64,000 nt of DNA from Pseudomonas muyukensis (GTDB taxonomy: Bacteria > Pseudomonadota > Gammaproteobacteria > Pseudomonadales > Pseudomonadaceae), in NCBI RefSeq assembly GCF_019139535.1, contig NZ_CP077073.1, positions 5,174,501-5,238,500 of the forward strand, given 5' to 3'. A program made the position numbers and the translations under genes. A model generated the notes under the pieces. It was not told the origin of the DNA and did no database searches. It saw only the letters and a list, made by a program, of their open reading frames with translations. This document shows positions 35,127-45,104 of this stretch, in pieces; position 1 is the first letter of the stretch; each line of letters begins with the position of its first letter.

Positions 35127-37364
35127 ATGCGTCACGTGCCAACCGCTGTGAGTTCACCACGCCTGCTCGTTTCCGCCATTGGCGTCGCCGTTACCACCGC
35201 CGCTGCAGCTCAGGTTGCATCCGCCGCGCAAGCCAACGATGCTGCCATTTCGCTAGATGCGACCAGCGTGAACGCGACGCAGGACACCACCAGCTACAAG
35301 GCCGATACTGCCAGCTCGAAAAAGTACACGGCGCCACTGCGCGAAACCCCAAAGAGTGTCACCGTCATCCCGCAACAAGTGATTCGTGATACCGGCGCAA
35401 CCACCTTGGTAGATGCGCTGCGTACGACGCCAGGCATCACCTTCGGCGCTGGCGAAGGCGGCAACCCTGCCGGCGACCGCCCGATCATCCGTGGCTTCAA
35501 CGCCGAGAGCGACGTTTTCGTCGACGGCATGCGAGACGTCGCCTCGCAAAGCCGGGAAATCTTCAACGTCGAATCGGTCGAAGTCAGTAAAGGTCCTGGT
35601 TCGGCCTTCACTGGCGCGGGCTCCACAGGTGGCAGCCTGAACCTGGTCACCAAAACAGCAAAGCTGGGTGATGCTTATAACGGTGGGTTCACCTGGGGTA
35701 GCGATCAAACCAAGCGCACCACGCTGGATCTGAACAAGCAAATGACCGACAGTTCGGCATTTCGCTTGAACCTGATGAAGCACGAAGCCAACGTCGCGGG
35801 TCGCGATGGCGTGGATGTAAGCCGTTGGGGTGTTGCCCCGTCTTTCGCCTTTGGCCTGGGTACCGATACCCGCGTGACGGTAGGCTACTACCACCTCAAG
35901 ACCGACGATATGCCGGACTACGGTATCCCACTGACGCGCAGCGCCACGCGCAGCAAATACAACGTGGACAAGCCCGCGCATGTCGACCGTGACAACTTCT
36001 ACGGTCTCAACAGCCGCGACTACCGCAAGACCAGCAACGACAGCGGGACCATCCGGATCGAGCACGATCTGAACGACAACTTGACGCTGTCCAATAGCTT
36101 CCGGATGTCGCGCTCGACGCTCGACTACATCGTGACCAACCCTGATGACAGCAAGGGCAACGTTGCCAACGGCACCGTCTATCGGTCCACCAAGAACCGC
36201 AACTCCACCTCTAAGGGCTGGGTCAACCAGACCGACCTCAGCGCCAAGTTCAACACCGGGTTCATCGAGCACAGCCTGGTTACAGGCCTGGAGTTCACCT
36301 ACAGCGACACACACAACCGTGGCTATGTAATCACCTCCAGTGCCGGTACAGGCACAACCTGCAACCCTGCTCTGCTAGGTTCAGGTGACTGCACCAGCCT
36401 GTACGATCCGTCTCCGAAGGACGGTTGGTCGGGCACCATCACCGACAGCCCGGCCTATACCGACACCGACACCAAAACCCGCGCCGCTTACGTTTTCGAT
36501 ACGCTGACATTCAATGAGCAGTGGTCGCTGAACCTTGGTCTGCGCTATGACGATTACCAGACCAAATCCAGCGGTTACAGCACCGGCGGACGCGGCTCAG
36601 TGGCCGGTGACTTCTCCCGTGAGAACAATGCGCACCTGTGGAACTACCAACTGGGTGTAGTCTACAAACCGCTGCCCAATGGCAGCATCTACGCAGCCTG
36701 GTCGACCTCCAGCAACCCATCGGGTGAGACCAGCGGCAATGGCGGCTTAGAACTCGCGGCCAACAACAGCAACCTCGATCCAGAACGCAACCGCAACTAT
36801 GAGATCGGAACCAAGTGGGACTTCTTCGACGAAAACCTCTCGCTGACAGCAGCGCTGTTCCGGACCGACAAGACCAACGCACGCGTGACTGACCCAGACA
36901 ACGCCACCTACCAGGTACTGGACGGAGAACAACGCGTCCAAGGGTTGGAACTGACCTATGCCGGCAATCTGACCAGCAAATGGAAGGTCTATGGCGGCTA
37001 CACCTACATGGAAAGTGAAATCGTCAAGACCACCACCGCTGCAAACCAAGGCAACCACATGCCAAGCACGCCGCGGAACAACTTCACCTTCTGGTCAACC
37101 TACGACATTGTTCCTCAACTGACGGTCGGCGCCGGCGCAACCTTCGTCGATTCACGCTTCGGGGATGAGGCCAACTCTGTCGAGGTGCCGTCCTACTGGC
37201 GTTATGACGCGATGGCAACCTATCGTCTGACCAAGAACGTCGACCTGCAGTTGAATCTGCAAAACCTTACGGACAAACGCTACTTCGACCAAGTGTTTTC
37301 CACCCACTACGCACACGTTGCAGCGGGTCGTACAGCACTCATGAGCGCCAACTTCCACTTCTGA
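35127..37364 (+). CDS. piuA: PiuA-like TonB-dependent catecholate siderophore receptor
   Basis: 745 aa from the ATG at 35127, preceded by GGGGAAGG. The signal peptide ends around VASAAQA. The plug has RETPKSVTVIPQQVIRDTGAT and PIIRGFNAESDVFVDGMRD. The barrel ends with TAL-MSANFHF (terminal Phe). It lacks an STN domain. Synteny with piuC and the Sel1 gene points to PiuA. Codon use is visibly richer in A/T at third positions than in its neighbours. Confidence 0.9.
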   Translation: MRHVPTAVSSPRLLVSAIGVAVTTAAAAQVASAAQANDAAISLDATSVNATQDTTSYKADTASSKKYTAPLRETPKSVTVIPQQVIRDTGATTLVDALRTTPGITFGAGEGGNPAGDRPIIRGFNAESDVFVDGMRDVASQSREIFNVESVEVSKGPGSAFTGAGSTGGSLNLVTKTAKLGDAYNGGFTWGSDQTKRTTLDLNKQMTDSSAFRLNLMKHEANVAGRDGVDVSRWGVAPSFAFGLGTDTRVTVGYYHLKTDDMPDYGIPLTRSATRSKYNVDKPAHVDRDNFYGLNSRDYRKTSNDSGTIRIEHDLNDNLTLSNSFRMSRSTLDYIVTNPDDSKGNVANGTVYRSTKNRNSTSKGWVNQTDLSAKFNTGFIEHSLVTGLEFTYSDTHNRGYVITSSAGTGTTCNPALLGSGDCTSLYDPSPKDGWSGTITDSPAYTDTDTKTRAAYVFDTLTFNEQWSLNLGLRYDDYQTKSSGYSTGGRGSVAGDFSRENNAHLWNYQLGVVYKPLPNGSIYAAWSTSSNPSGETSGNGGLELAANNSNLDPERNRNYEIGTKWDFFDENLSLTAALFRTDKTNARVTDPDNATYQVLDGEQRVQGLELTYAGNLTSKWKVYGGYTYMESEIVKTTTAANQGNHMPSTPRNNFTFWSTYDIVPQLTVGAGATFVDSRFGDEANSVEVPSYWRYDAMATYRLTKNVDLQLNLQNLTDKRYFDQVFSTHYAHVAAGRTALMSANFHF

Positions 37365-37377
37365 TGGTGTGACAAAA

Positions 37378-37405
37378 AGCCCCGTTCATTCCCATGAACG
37401 GGGCT
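37378..37405. terminator. Bidirectional-type terminator after piuA
   Basis: AGCCCCGTTCA (37378-37388) pairs perfectly with TGAACGGGGCT (37395-37405) around a 6-base loop. It is flanked by AAAAA on the left and TTTCG on the right, as in a Rho-independent terminator. Confidence 0.85.
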
Positions 37406-37463
37406 TTCGCATATCAAGGCATAATGCACGCCGCGCACCAGGCGGCCAGACAAGGTAATCGAT

Positions 37464-40019
37464 GTGGTGAAGAAGACGCTGTTCCAAGTGCACTGGTTCT
37501 TTGGCATCAGCGCCGGCCTGGTGCTGGCGCTGATGGGCATCACCGGGGCCATCTGGTCGTTCCAGGAAGAGCTGCTGCGCGCGTTCAACGCCGAAGTGCT
37601 CAAGGTCGAGGTGCGCGAGCAAGGCGTGCTGCCACCGGCCGAACTGGTACGCCGGGTCGAAGCCGCCGAAGGCGACAAGGTGTCGATGCTCTGGGTCGAT
37701 ACCCGCGAAGGCAACGCCGCGCGGATCTTCTTCATGCCCGCGCCCGGCGAGCGCCGCGGCCAACTGCGCTATGCCGACCCCTACACCGGCGAGCTCAAGG
37801 GCGAAGTCGCCGGGCTGGGTTTCTTCAACCTCATGCTCAACCTGCACCGTTTCCTGGCGATGGGCGACAGCGGCCGGCAGATCACCGGCGCCTGCACCCT
37901 GATGCTGATCTTCTTCTGCCTGTCCGGCCTGTACCTGCGCTGGCCGCGCAAGGCCTTGAACTGGCGCACCTGGCTGACCCTGGACTGGGCCAAGAAAGGC
38001 CGCGCGTTCAACTGGGACCTGCATGCGGTGTTCGGCACCTGGTGCCTGCTGTTCTACCTGCTGTTCGCCTTGACCGGGCTGTTCTGGTCCTACGAGTGGT
38101 ACCGCGAAGGCCTGAACCGCCTGCTGGCCGACCAGCCAACCGCCGGGGCACAGAAACGCGGTGAAGGCCGTGGCGGACGCCATGGGCCACCCAAGGCGGA
38201 CAAGAACGCGCCGCCGTTGCTGGTCGACTACGACGCCATCTGGGCCAACCTCAAGGAGGCCGCCGGCCCGAACCTTGCCAGCTATAACCTGCGCCTGCCG
38301 CCGGTTGGCGGCCAACCGGCGACCCTGTTCTACCTGCTGCAAGGCGCCGAGCATGAGCGGGCCTTCAACACCCTCACCCTTGATCCGGCCACCGGCGTAA
38401 TCAAGCGCCACGAGCGCTATACCGACAAATCGTTCAAGGCCCAGTTGCTGCAGAGCGTCTACGCCCTGCACGTGGGCAGCTACTTCGGCCTGCCGGGGCG
38501 CATCATCGTCACCCTGGCCAGCCTGAGCATGCCGTTGTTCTTCGTCACCGGCTGGCTGCTGTACCTCGACCGCCGCCGCAAGAAACGCCAGGTCCGTGCC
38601 GCCCGCGGCGCAGTGGGGAGCACGGCCAGCACTGGCGACAGCTGGCTGATCGGCTTCGCCAGCCAGAGCGGGCTGGCCGAGCAACTGGCCTGGCAGAGCG
38701 CCGGCCAGTTGCAGGCCGTAGGCTTGCCGGTCCAGGTGCGTCCACTGGCCGAACTGGGCGAGCCCGAGTTGCGCCAGGCCAAGCGCGCCTTGTTCGTGGT
38801 CAGCACCTTCGGCGACGGCGAAGCGCCGGACAGCGCTCGTGGCTTTGAACGCAAGGTGCTGGGCCAACCCTGGGCGCTGGAACACCTCAACTACGCCCTG
38901 CTGGCCCTGGGCGACCGCCAGTATCCGCACTTCTGCGGCTTCGCCCGGCGGCTCCAGGCCTGGCTCGGCGAGCGCGGCGCCAGCAATGCCTTCAGCCCGG
39001 TGGAGGTGGACAACGCCGACCCCGCCGCGCTACGACTGTGGCAACAAGAACTGGCGCAATTGACCGGAGCCCGCCCGGTCGCCGCCTGGCAACCGCCAAG
39101 CTTCGGCAACTGGCGCCTGGTGCGCCGCGACTTGCTGAACCCTGGCAGCCAGGGCGCCCCGGTATACCTGCTGGGCCTGCAAGCCGAAACACCCTGCACG
39201 TGGGATGCCGGTGACCTGATCGAGATCCTGCCACGCAACGGCCAGCCCCGTGTCGATGCCTTCCTGGCCGGCCTGGGCCTCGACCCAGGCAGCCCGGTGC
39301 GGCTCGAAGGTCTGCAGGAGACCCTGGCGCAGGCCCTGGCCACCCGCCAGTTGCCGGTCAGTCGCGAACACCTGGTCGGCCTGCATGCCCAGGCACTGGT
39401 CGATGCCCTGATCCCGCTGACCACCCGTGAATACTCGATTGCCTCCATCGCCAGCGATGGCGTGCTGGAGCTGATCGTGCGCCAGGAGCGCCACGCCGAT
39501 GGCAACCTGGGCCTGGGCTCCGGCTGGCTGACCGAGCACCTACCATTGGAACGCAGTGTCAGCGCACGCTTGCGTCGCAATAGCGGCTTCCACTTGCCCG
39601 CCGAGTCGGCGCCCTTGGTGCTGATCGGCAATGGCACCGGCCTGGCTGGTCTGCGCAGCCTGCTCAAGGCGCGCATCGCTGCCGGCGAGCAGCGCAACTG
39701 GCTGCTGTTCGGCGAACGCAACCGCGCCCACGATCTGCTGTGTGGCGACGAGTTGCACGGCTGGCTGGAGCGCGGCGACCTGCAACGACTGGACCTGGCG
39801 TTCTCCCGCGACCAGGCCGAGAAGGTCTATGTGCAGGATGTGCTGTTGCAGCAGGCCGCCGAGTTCAAGCGTTGGATCGACACTGGCGCCTGCGTGTATG
39901 TCTGCGGCAGCCTGCAAGGGATGGCCGCTGGGGTGGATGCGGCGTTGCAGGGAATCCTCGGTGAAGCGTTCGTGCAGCAGTTGATCGAGGATGGGCGGTA
40001 TCGGCGGGATGTGTATTGA
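37464..40019 (+). CDS. PepSY-TM / flavodoxin / FNR-type reductase fusion
   Basis: 851 aa starting at a GTG at 37464 or 37467. The N-terminal 400 residues are a PepSY-associated membrane domain with four helices ([61 protein letters not shown]). A flavodoxin domain follows ([31 protein letters not shown]). The C-terminal part is a ferredoxin-NADP reductase module ([38 protein letters not shown]). It likely carries electrons to periplasmic iron-siderophore complexes after PiuA uptake. The genes are adjacent in many Pseudomonas. Confidence 0.88.
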   Translation: MVKKTLFQVHWFFGISAGLVLALMGITGAIWSFQEELLRAFNAEVLKVEVREQGVLPPAELVRRVEAAEGDKVSMLWVDTREGNAARIFFMPAPGERRGQLRYADPYTGELKGEVAGLGFFNLMLNLHRFLAMGDSGRQITGACTLMLIFFCLSGLYLRWPRKALNWRTWLTLDWAKKGRAFNWDLHAVFGTWCLLFYLLFALTGLFWSYEWYREGLNRLLADQPTAGAQKRGEGRGGRHGPPKADKNAPPLLVDYDAIWANLKEAAGPNLASYNLRLPPVGGQPATLFYLLQGAEHERAFNTLTLDPATGVIKRHERYTDKSFKAQLLQSVYALHVGSYFGLPGRIIVTLASLSMPLFFVTGWLLYLDRRRKKRQVRAARGAVGSTASTGDSWLIGFASQSGLAEQLAWQSAGQLQAVGLPVQVRPLAELGEPELRQAKRALFVVSTFGDGEAPDSARGFERKVLGQPWALEHLNYALLALGDRQYPHFCGFARRLQAWLGERGASNAFSPVEVDNADPAALRLWQQELAQLTGARPVAAWQPPSFGNWRLVRRDLLNPGSQGAPVYLLGLQAETPCTWDAGDLIEILPRNGQPRVDAFLAGLGLDPGSPVRLEGLQETLAQALATRQLPVSREHLVGLHAQALVDALIPLTTREYSIASIASDGVLELIVRQERHADGNLGLGSGWLTEHLPLERSVSARLRRNSGFHLPAESAPLVLIGNGTGLAGLRSLLKARIAAGEQRNWLLFGERNRAHDLLCGDELHGWLERGDLQRLDLAFSRDQAEKVYVQDVLLQQAAEFKRWIDTGACVYVCGSLQGMAAGVDAALQGILGEAFVQQLIEDGRYRRDVY

Positions 40020-40051
40020 GCACATCGCGCGGTATCCCCTCGTAGCGTGAA

Positions 40052-40138
40052 CTGTAGGAGCCAGCCTTGCTGGCGAAGCAAACACCGCGGTGCTTGGCAC
40101 CGGCTACGCCGGTGTTCGCCGGCAAGCCGGCTCCTACC
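40052..40138. repeat. Inverted repeat pair of a third REP type
   Basis: Two inverted halves begin with TGTAGGAGCCAGCCTTGCTGGCGAA and end with TTCGCCGGCAAGCCGGCTCCTA. The stem core is CCAGCCTTGCTGG or CCGGCAAGCCGG. It resembles REP elements in size and place but not in sequence. It lies between convergent reductase and nitrilase genes. Confidence 0.8.
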
Positions 40139-40179
40139 CAAAATGCGCTGCGGTGCTGGCACCCACGGCGGTCACCTCT

Positions 40180-40971
40180 TCAATGCAATTCGAAGGTATC
40201 GGCATCCAGGTTGGCCGGGAAACGCGCGCGGTACGCCGCCAGCTCCGCCGCGCGCAGCACCACGGTGAACACACCGTCGGCCTCGCCCGCGCTCAACAGG
40301 CTCTCGCCCTGGAAGTCGAGCACCTGGCTGTCGCCTGAATAGGCAAAGCCCTTGCCATCGGTGCCCACCCGGTTCACCGCGGCCACGAAGCACAGGTTCT
40401 CGATGCCCCGCGCCGGCAACAGGCGGTTCCAGTGCAGACGGCGCGCCGCCGGCCAGTTGGCGGTGTACAGCAGCAGGTCGGTGTCCTGGGCGTCGCGGCT
40501 CCACACCGGGAAACGCAGGTCGTAGCAGATCAGCGGACGAATGCGCCAGCCCTTGAGCTCGAACTGCACCTGGCGCTCGCCTGGGGTGTAGTGCTTGTGT
40601 TCACCGGCCATGCGGAACAGGTGGCGCTTGTCGTAGTGCAGGATTTCGCCATCGGGCCGCGCCCACAACAGGCGGTTGCGGTGGCTGCCGTCGGCGGCCT
40701 GGATGATCACGCTGCCGGTAATCACCGCATTGGCCTTTTTCGCCTGGGCCTTGAGCCACTTGTAGGTGGGGCCGTTCTCCGGCTCGGCGAGCTGCTCGGA
40801 GTCCATCGAAAAACCGGTGGTGAACATCTCTGGCAGGATCACCAGGTCGACCTCGCCGGCCTGCGCGATCATCTCCTCGAAATGCGCGTAGTTCGCTTCG
40901 CGGTCGTGCCAGGCCAGGGTGGTCTGCACCAGGGCGATTTTCAGGTTCGGCAGTTGGCTCAGATCGCGCAT
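40180..40971 (-). CDS. Nitrilase-family amidase (omega-amidase YafV-like)
   Basis: 263 aa from the ATG at 40971. The catalytic triad of the nitrilase fold is present: Glu in LPEMFTTGF, Lys in HYDKRHLF and Cys in PLICYDLRFPVW. It overlaps the aminotransferase gene by 13 bases, so translation is coupled. The YafV-type omega-amidase hydrolyses 2-oxoglutaramate or 2-oxosuccinamate, the product of glutamine or asparagine transamination. This fits the neighbour and argues against a cyanide- or nitrile-degrading role. Confidence 0.88.
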   Translation of the reverse strand: MRDLSQLPNLKIALVQTTLAWHDREANYAHFEEMIAQAGEVDLVILPEMFTTGFSMDSEQLAEPENGPTYKWLKAQAKKANAVITGSVIIQAADGSHRNRLLWARPDGEILHYDKRHLFRMAGEHKHYTPGERQVQFELKGWRIRPLICYDLRFPVWSRDAQDTDLLLYTANWPAARRLHWNRLLPARGIENLCFVAAVNRVGTDGKGFAYSGDSQVLDFQGESLLSAGEADGVFTVVLRAAELAAYRARFPANLDADTFELH

Positions 40972-42107
40972 AGTTTCTCCGCTGCCTGGCGCAGCGTCTC
41001 CTCGCGTTTGGCAAAGCACAGGCGTACCAGGCGTTGCTCGGGGATGGGTTGCTGGTAGAACACCGACACCGGGATGCAGGCCACGCCATGCTCGCGGGTC
41101 AGCCACAGGGCCATGTCGACATCGTTGAGGTCGGGGCGGATCTGCGAATAGTCGACCAGTTGGAAATAGGTACCCGGGGTGCGGGTGAAGGTGAAACGCG
41201 AGCCTTGCAGCAAGTCGCAGAACAAGTCGCGCTTGGCCTGGTAGAAGCCCGGCAGTTCATCGATATGCTCGGGGTGCTCGGCCATGAAGTCGGCCAGGGC
41301 GCACTGCAACGGCGTGACGCCGCAGAAGTTGACGTACTGGTGCACCTTGCGCAGCTCGGCACTCAGGGCCGGCGGCGCGACCACGTAGCCGGTCTTCCAG
41401 CCGGTGACGTGGTAGGTCTTGCCGAACGAGCTGATGACGAATGCCCGTGCATAGAGCTGCGCGTGGGCCAGCACGCTGGCGTGGCGCACGCCGTCGTAGA
41501 TCAGGTGCTCGTACACCTCGTCGCTGACCAGGTAGATGTCGCGGTCCTCGATCAGCCGCGCCAGCTGGTCCAGGTCGTCGCGGCTGATCAGCGCGCCACT
41601 GGGGTTGTGCGGCGAGTTGAGGATGACCATGCGCGTACGCGGGCTGAGGGCGTCGCTGAAACGCTGCCAGTCGATGCTGAAGCTGCCGTCGCGCAGTGGC
41701 ACATGCACGCAGCGCCCGCCCGCCAGCTCTACCGAGGGTTCGTAGCTGTCATAGCTGGGGTCGAAGACGATCACCTCGTCGCCGGGGTGGATCACCGCCT
41801 GGATCGCGCAGAAGATCGCCTCGGTGGCACCTGGGGTGATGGTCACTTCCTGGTCGGCGTCCACCTGCGCGCCATACAACCGGGCGATCTTCGCCGCCAC
41901 CTGCTGGCGCAGGGCCGGCAAGCCGGTCATCGGCGAGTACTGGTTGTGCCCGGCGGCCACGTGGCGGCCAACGGCATCGAGCAAGGCCTGGGGGCCGTTG
42001 AAGTCAGGGAAGCCCTGGGAAAGATTCAGCGCACCGGTTTGCATGGCCAGTTGCGACATGGTGGTGAAGATGGTCGTGCCGACGTTCGGCAGTTTGCTGC
42101 GGATCAT
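40959..42107 (-). CDS. Class I/II aminotransferase (methionine/glutamine type, YbdL-like)
   Basis: 382 aa. PLP lysine is in VISSFGKTYHVTGWKTGY; the substrate arginine region is RLCFAKREETL at the C-terminus. The N-terminal NLSQGFPDFNGPQALLDAV motif is typical of the YbdL/MtnE methionine aminotransferases. It overlaps the nitrilase gene by 13 bases. Together they could run a glutamine transaminase/omega-amidase step, for example to close the methionine salvage pathway. Substrates are inferred. Confidence 0.9.
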   Translation of the reverse strand: MIRSKLPNVGTTIFTTMSQLAMQTGALNLSQGFPDFNGPQALLDAVGRHVAAGHNQYSPMTGLPALRQQVAAKIARLYGAQVDADQEVTITPGATEAIFCAIQAVIHPGDEVIVFDPSYDSYEPSVELAGGRCVHVPLRDGSFSIDWQRFSDALSPRTRMVILNSPHNPSGALISRDDLDQLARLIEDRDIYLVSDEVYEHLIYDGVRHASVLAHAQLYARAFVISSFGKTYHVTGWKTGYVVAPPALSAELRKVHQYVNFCGVTPLQCALADFMAEHPEHIDELPGFYQAKRDLFCDLLQGSRFTFTRTPGTYFQLVDYSQIRPDLNDVDMALWLTREHGVACIPVSVFYQQPIPEQRLVRLCFAKREETLRQAAEKLCAI

Positions 42108-42247
42108 GAAGCCCTCTTTCCTGGGGTTGGTCCGGCACGGGGTGGAATCCGAGCATAGCGGATCGAGCAGTCAGGAAAAAGGTTGAAACAATAGGGGGAT
42201 TGCGTTGGGTCAACGCGTAGCCGGGAGATCAATGTCCACGCGCTTTC

Positions 42248-42363
42248 CTGTAGGAGCGGCCTTGCGTCGCGAAAGGGCTGCGCAGCAGCCCCAGGGTTCA
42301 GCAGGACTGCAAGATAGCCGGGGCTGCCATGCAGCCCTTTCGCGACACAAGGCCGCTCCTACA
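42248..42363. repeat. Inverted REP pair
   Basis: Plus-oriented REP at 42248-42292 and minus-oriented at about 42318-42363, both with the GGAGCGGCCTTG core. They lie between the start side of the aminotransferase gene and the 3' end of der. Confidence 0.9.
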
Positions 42364-42380
42364 AAGATTGCGCGCGCTTA

Positions 42381-43844
42381 TCAGCGCTTGTCGCGGCGTT
42401 TCTTCTCGGCCTTCTTGTGGTGCGACATCAAGCGACGCTTCTTGTTGACCTGACGATCGGTGAGGGTGTTCTTCTTGCCCTCGTACGGGTTGTCCCCTCC
42501 CTTGTACTCGATGCGGATCGGCGTGCCGACCAGCTTGAGCACCCGGCGGTAGGTGTTCTCCAGGTAACGCGAGTAGGAGTTGGGGATCTTGTCGGTCTGG
42601 TTGCCGTGGATCACGATCAGCGGCGGGTTGGCGCCACCGAGGTGGGCATAGCGCAGCTTGATCCGGCGGCCGTTGACCAGCGGCGGCTGGTGCACGCTGA
42701 TGGCGTCTTCGAGGATCTGCGTCAGGCGGCTGGTCGGCCAGCGGGTGACTGCCGACTTGAACGCGGCCTGCACCGACTTGTACAGGTGGCCCACGCCGGT
42801 GCCATGCAGCGCAGAAATGAAGTGGATGTCGGCGAAGTCGACGAAGAACAGCCGGCGCTCCAGCTCGGTCTTCACGTAGTCGCGCTCGCCCGACTCCATG
42901 CCATCCCACTTGTTCAGGGCGATGACCACGGCACGCCCGGCGTCGAGGGCGAAGCCCAGCAGGTTCAGGTCATGGTCGACCACGCCTTCGCGGGCGTCCA
43001 TGACGAAGATCACCACGTTGGCGTCCTTGATCGCCTGCAGCGTCTTGACCACCGAGAACTTCTCGACTTCCTCGTGGATCTTGCCGCGCTTGCGCACGCC
43101 GGCGGTGTCGATGAAGGTGTACTTCTCGCCATCACGCTCGAACGGGATGTAGATACTGTCGCGGGTGGTGCCCGGCTGGTCGTACACCACCACGCGCTCT
43201 TCGCCGAGCATGCGGTTGACCAGGGTCGACTTGCCGACGTTGGGGCGGCCGATGATGGCGATCTTGATGCCATCCTTCTCGCTCGGGCCTGGAATGCGCG
43301 TGGCTTCCTCGCCTTCGGCGACGTCCTCGTCGAGGGCTTCTTCCTCAGGGTCGCGTGGGATATGGCCGAGCAGCGACTCCATCAGGGCGTTGATGCCACG
43401 GCCCTGGGAACCGGCCACCGGGATGGCGTTGCCCATGCCCAGCGGCGAGAACTCGGCGCGGGCGATATCGGGGTCGATGTTGTCGATCTTGTTGGCGACC
43501 AGCACCGCTTCCTTGTTCCGCTTGCGCAGATGGTCGGCGATCATCTGGTCGGCAGCGGTCATGCCGGCGCGGGCATCGACCAGGAACAACACGTAGTCGG
43601 CTTCCTCGATGGCCATCAGCGACTGCTCGGCCATCTTCTCGTCCATGCCCACTTCGTCACCGGTGATACCGCCGGTGTCGATGAGGATGTAGGAACGACC
43701 CTGCCAGCTGGCATCGCCGTACTGGCGGTCACGGGTCAGGCCCGACAGGTCGCCGACGATGGCATCGCGGGTCTTGGTCAGGCGGTTGAACATGGTGGAT
43801 TTGCCGACGTTCGGCCGGCCCACCAGGGCGATTACGGGAACCAT
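42381..43844 (-). CDS. der: GTPase Der (EngA), ribosome assembly
   Basis: 487 aa from the ATG at 43844. Two tandem GTPase domains are visible: first G1 [11 protein letters not shown] and second [11 protein letters not shown], with [11 protein letters not shown] and DTAGVRKRG as G3, and NKIDN and NKWDG as G4. A KH-like C-domain and a basic tail ([18 protein letters not shown]) follow. Der is needed for 50S maturation. It is the last gene of the long bamB-hisS-ispG run; a hairpin lies between it and bamB. Confidence 0.97.
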   Translation of the reverse strand: MVPVIALVGRPNVGKSTMFNRLTKTRDAIVGDLSGLTRDRQYGDASWQGRSYILIDTGGITGDEVGMDEKMAEQSLMAIEEADYVLFLVDARAGMTAADQMIADHLRKRNKEAVLVANKIDNIDPDIARAEFSPLGMGNAIPVAGSQGRGINALMESLLGHIPRDPEEEALDEDVAEGEEATRIPGPSEKDGIKIAIIGRPNVGKSTLVNRMLGEERVVVYDQPGTTRDSIYIPFERDGEKYTFIDTAGVRKRGKIHEEVEKFSVVKTLQAIKDANVVIFVMDAREGVVDHDLNLLGFALDAGRAVVIALNKWDGMESGERDYVKTELERRLFFVDFADIHFISALHGTGVGHLYKSVQAAFKSAVTRWPTSRLTQILEDAISVHQPPLVNGRRIKLRYAHLGGANPPLIVIHGNQTDKIPNSYSRYLENTYRRVLKLVGTPIRIEYKGGDNPYEGKKNTLTDRQVNKKRRLMSHHKKAEKKRRDKR

Positions 43845-43879
43845 GCGGCTCTCCACTCTTGAATTCTTGAAAATGCAAA

Positions 43880-43900
43880 GGCCGCTGCAAGGCAGCGGCC
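43880..43900 (-). terminator. Hairpin between bamB and der
   Basis: GGCCGCTGC (43880-43888) and GCAGCGGCC (43892-43900) form a 9-bp stem with a 3-base loop. On the minus strand it is followed by TTTGCATTTT. It could partly end the bamB transcript before der. Confidence 0.6.
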
Positions 43901-43960
43901 GGTATTCGGGGGCGCATCGTGCGCCGCAGCCCGGGGCCGGTCAGAGCCCCAAGCTTAGCT

Positions 43961-45103
43961 TCAGCGGATGGTCAGTGCCTCGAGCTTGCCGCTGTTGCCA
44001 AAGACGTAGATGGTGTCGCCGACCACCAGGGGCCGGGCGCGCAGGCCATCGCTGTCGATACGCTCACGGCCGACGAAGCGACCATCGACCTGGCTGAGCA
44101 GGTGCAGGTAACCCTCGAAGTCACCCACCGCCACGTAGCTGGAGAACACTTCCGGCGCCGACAGTTGCCGGCGGGCCATGCTGTCGTTGCTCCACAACGC
44201 GCTGGAGGAACGTTCATCGACACCCTCGACGGTGCCCGAAGCCAGGCTCACGTAGACGTTGCCGAAGCCTTGGGCGACACCGACATAGCTGCTGGCATCG
44301 CGCTGCCAGAGCACCCGACCGCTGTCCACGTCCAGGCCGGCGACGCGGCCTTGATAGGTGCTGACGTACAGGGTGCCGCCGGACAGCAGCAGGCCGCCGT
44401 CGATGTCGACCACCCGGTCCAGCTCGGAACGGCCCTGCGGGATGGCCACGCGGCTTTCCCACACTGGCACGCCGTTGCTGATGTCCACCGCCACCACCTT
44501 GCCGGTGGACAGGCCAGCGATGGCCAGGCGATTGGTCACCACCGGGGCACCGGTGCCACGCAGGGTCAGTACCGCCGGGCTGCTCTCGTAGATCCAGCGG
44601 CGGTCGCCGGTGGCGGCGTCCAGGCCAATCAGGCGGTCGTCCTGGGTCTGTACCACCACCACGTCGCCGTTGTTGGCCGGCGGTGCCAGCACTTCGCTGG
44701 TGACCCGGGAACGCCAGCGTTCCTCACCGGTGCTCGCGTCCAGGGCAACCACTTCACCCTTGAGGGTACCGAGCATGACCAGGCCATAGCCGACGCCGAC
44801 CGCGCCGGATACCGGCAGCTCCAGGTCCTGCTTCCACACCACGTCGCCGTTGACGCGGTTGAGGGCGAACACCTTGCCGGTGACGTCGGCCGCGTAGATG
44901 CGATCGTTCTCGATGGCCGGTACCAGGGTGTTGTAGGTTTCGCCCTGGCCGTCACCGATCGAACGGCTCCACTGCTTCTTGAGCACCACTTCCTCGGTGA
45001 ACTTGGTCAGCTCGGCCGGGGGCAGTTCCTTCTTGCTGTTGCTGCTGCAACCCGCGGCCAGTACGGCGAGGGTGAGCACAGCTGCTGTTTTCCAACCCTT
45101 CAC
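43961..45103 (-). CDS. bamB: Outer-membrane assembly lipoprotein BamB
   Basis: 380 aa from a GTG at 45103, only 1 base after the stop of yfgM. It has a lipoprotein signal with the lipobox LAAGC (Cys near residue 17). PQQ-type propeller repeats follow (such as NDRIYAADVTGKVFALNRVNGDVVWK and LDASTGEERWRSRV). BamB is a periplasmic part of the BAM complex that inserts outer-membrane proteins. The gene order yfgM-bamB-der is conserved in gammaproteobacteria. Confidence 0.95.
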   Translation of the reverse strand: MKGWKTAAVLTLAVLAAGCSSNSKKELPPAELTKFTEEVVLKKQWSRSIGDGQGETYNTLVPAIENDRIYAADVTGKVFALNRVNGDVVWKQDLELPVSGAVGVGYGLVMLGTLKGEVVALDASTGEERWRSRVTSEVLAPPANNGDVVVVQTQDDRLIGLDAATGDRRWIYESSPAVLTLRGTGAPVVTNRLAIAGLSTGKVVAVDISNGVPVWESRVAIPQGRSELDRVVDIDGGLLLSGGTLYVSTYQGRVAGLDVDSGRVLWQRDASSYVGVAQGFGNVYVSLASGTVEGVDERSSSALWSNDSMARRQLSAPEVFSSYVAVGDFEGYLHLLSQVDGRFVGRERIDSDGLRARPLVVGDTIYVFGNSGKLEALTIR

Positions 45104-45104
45104 T

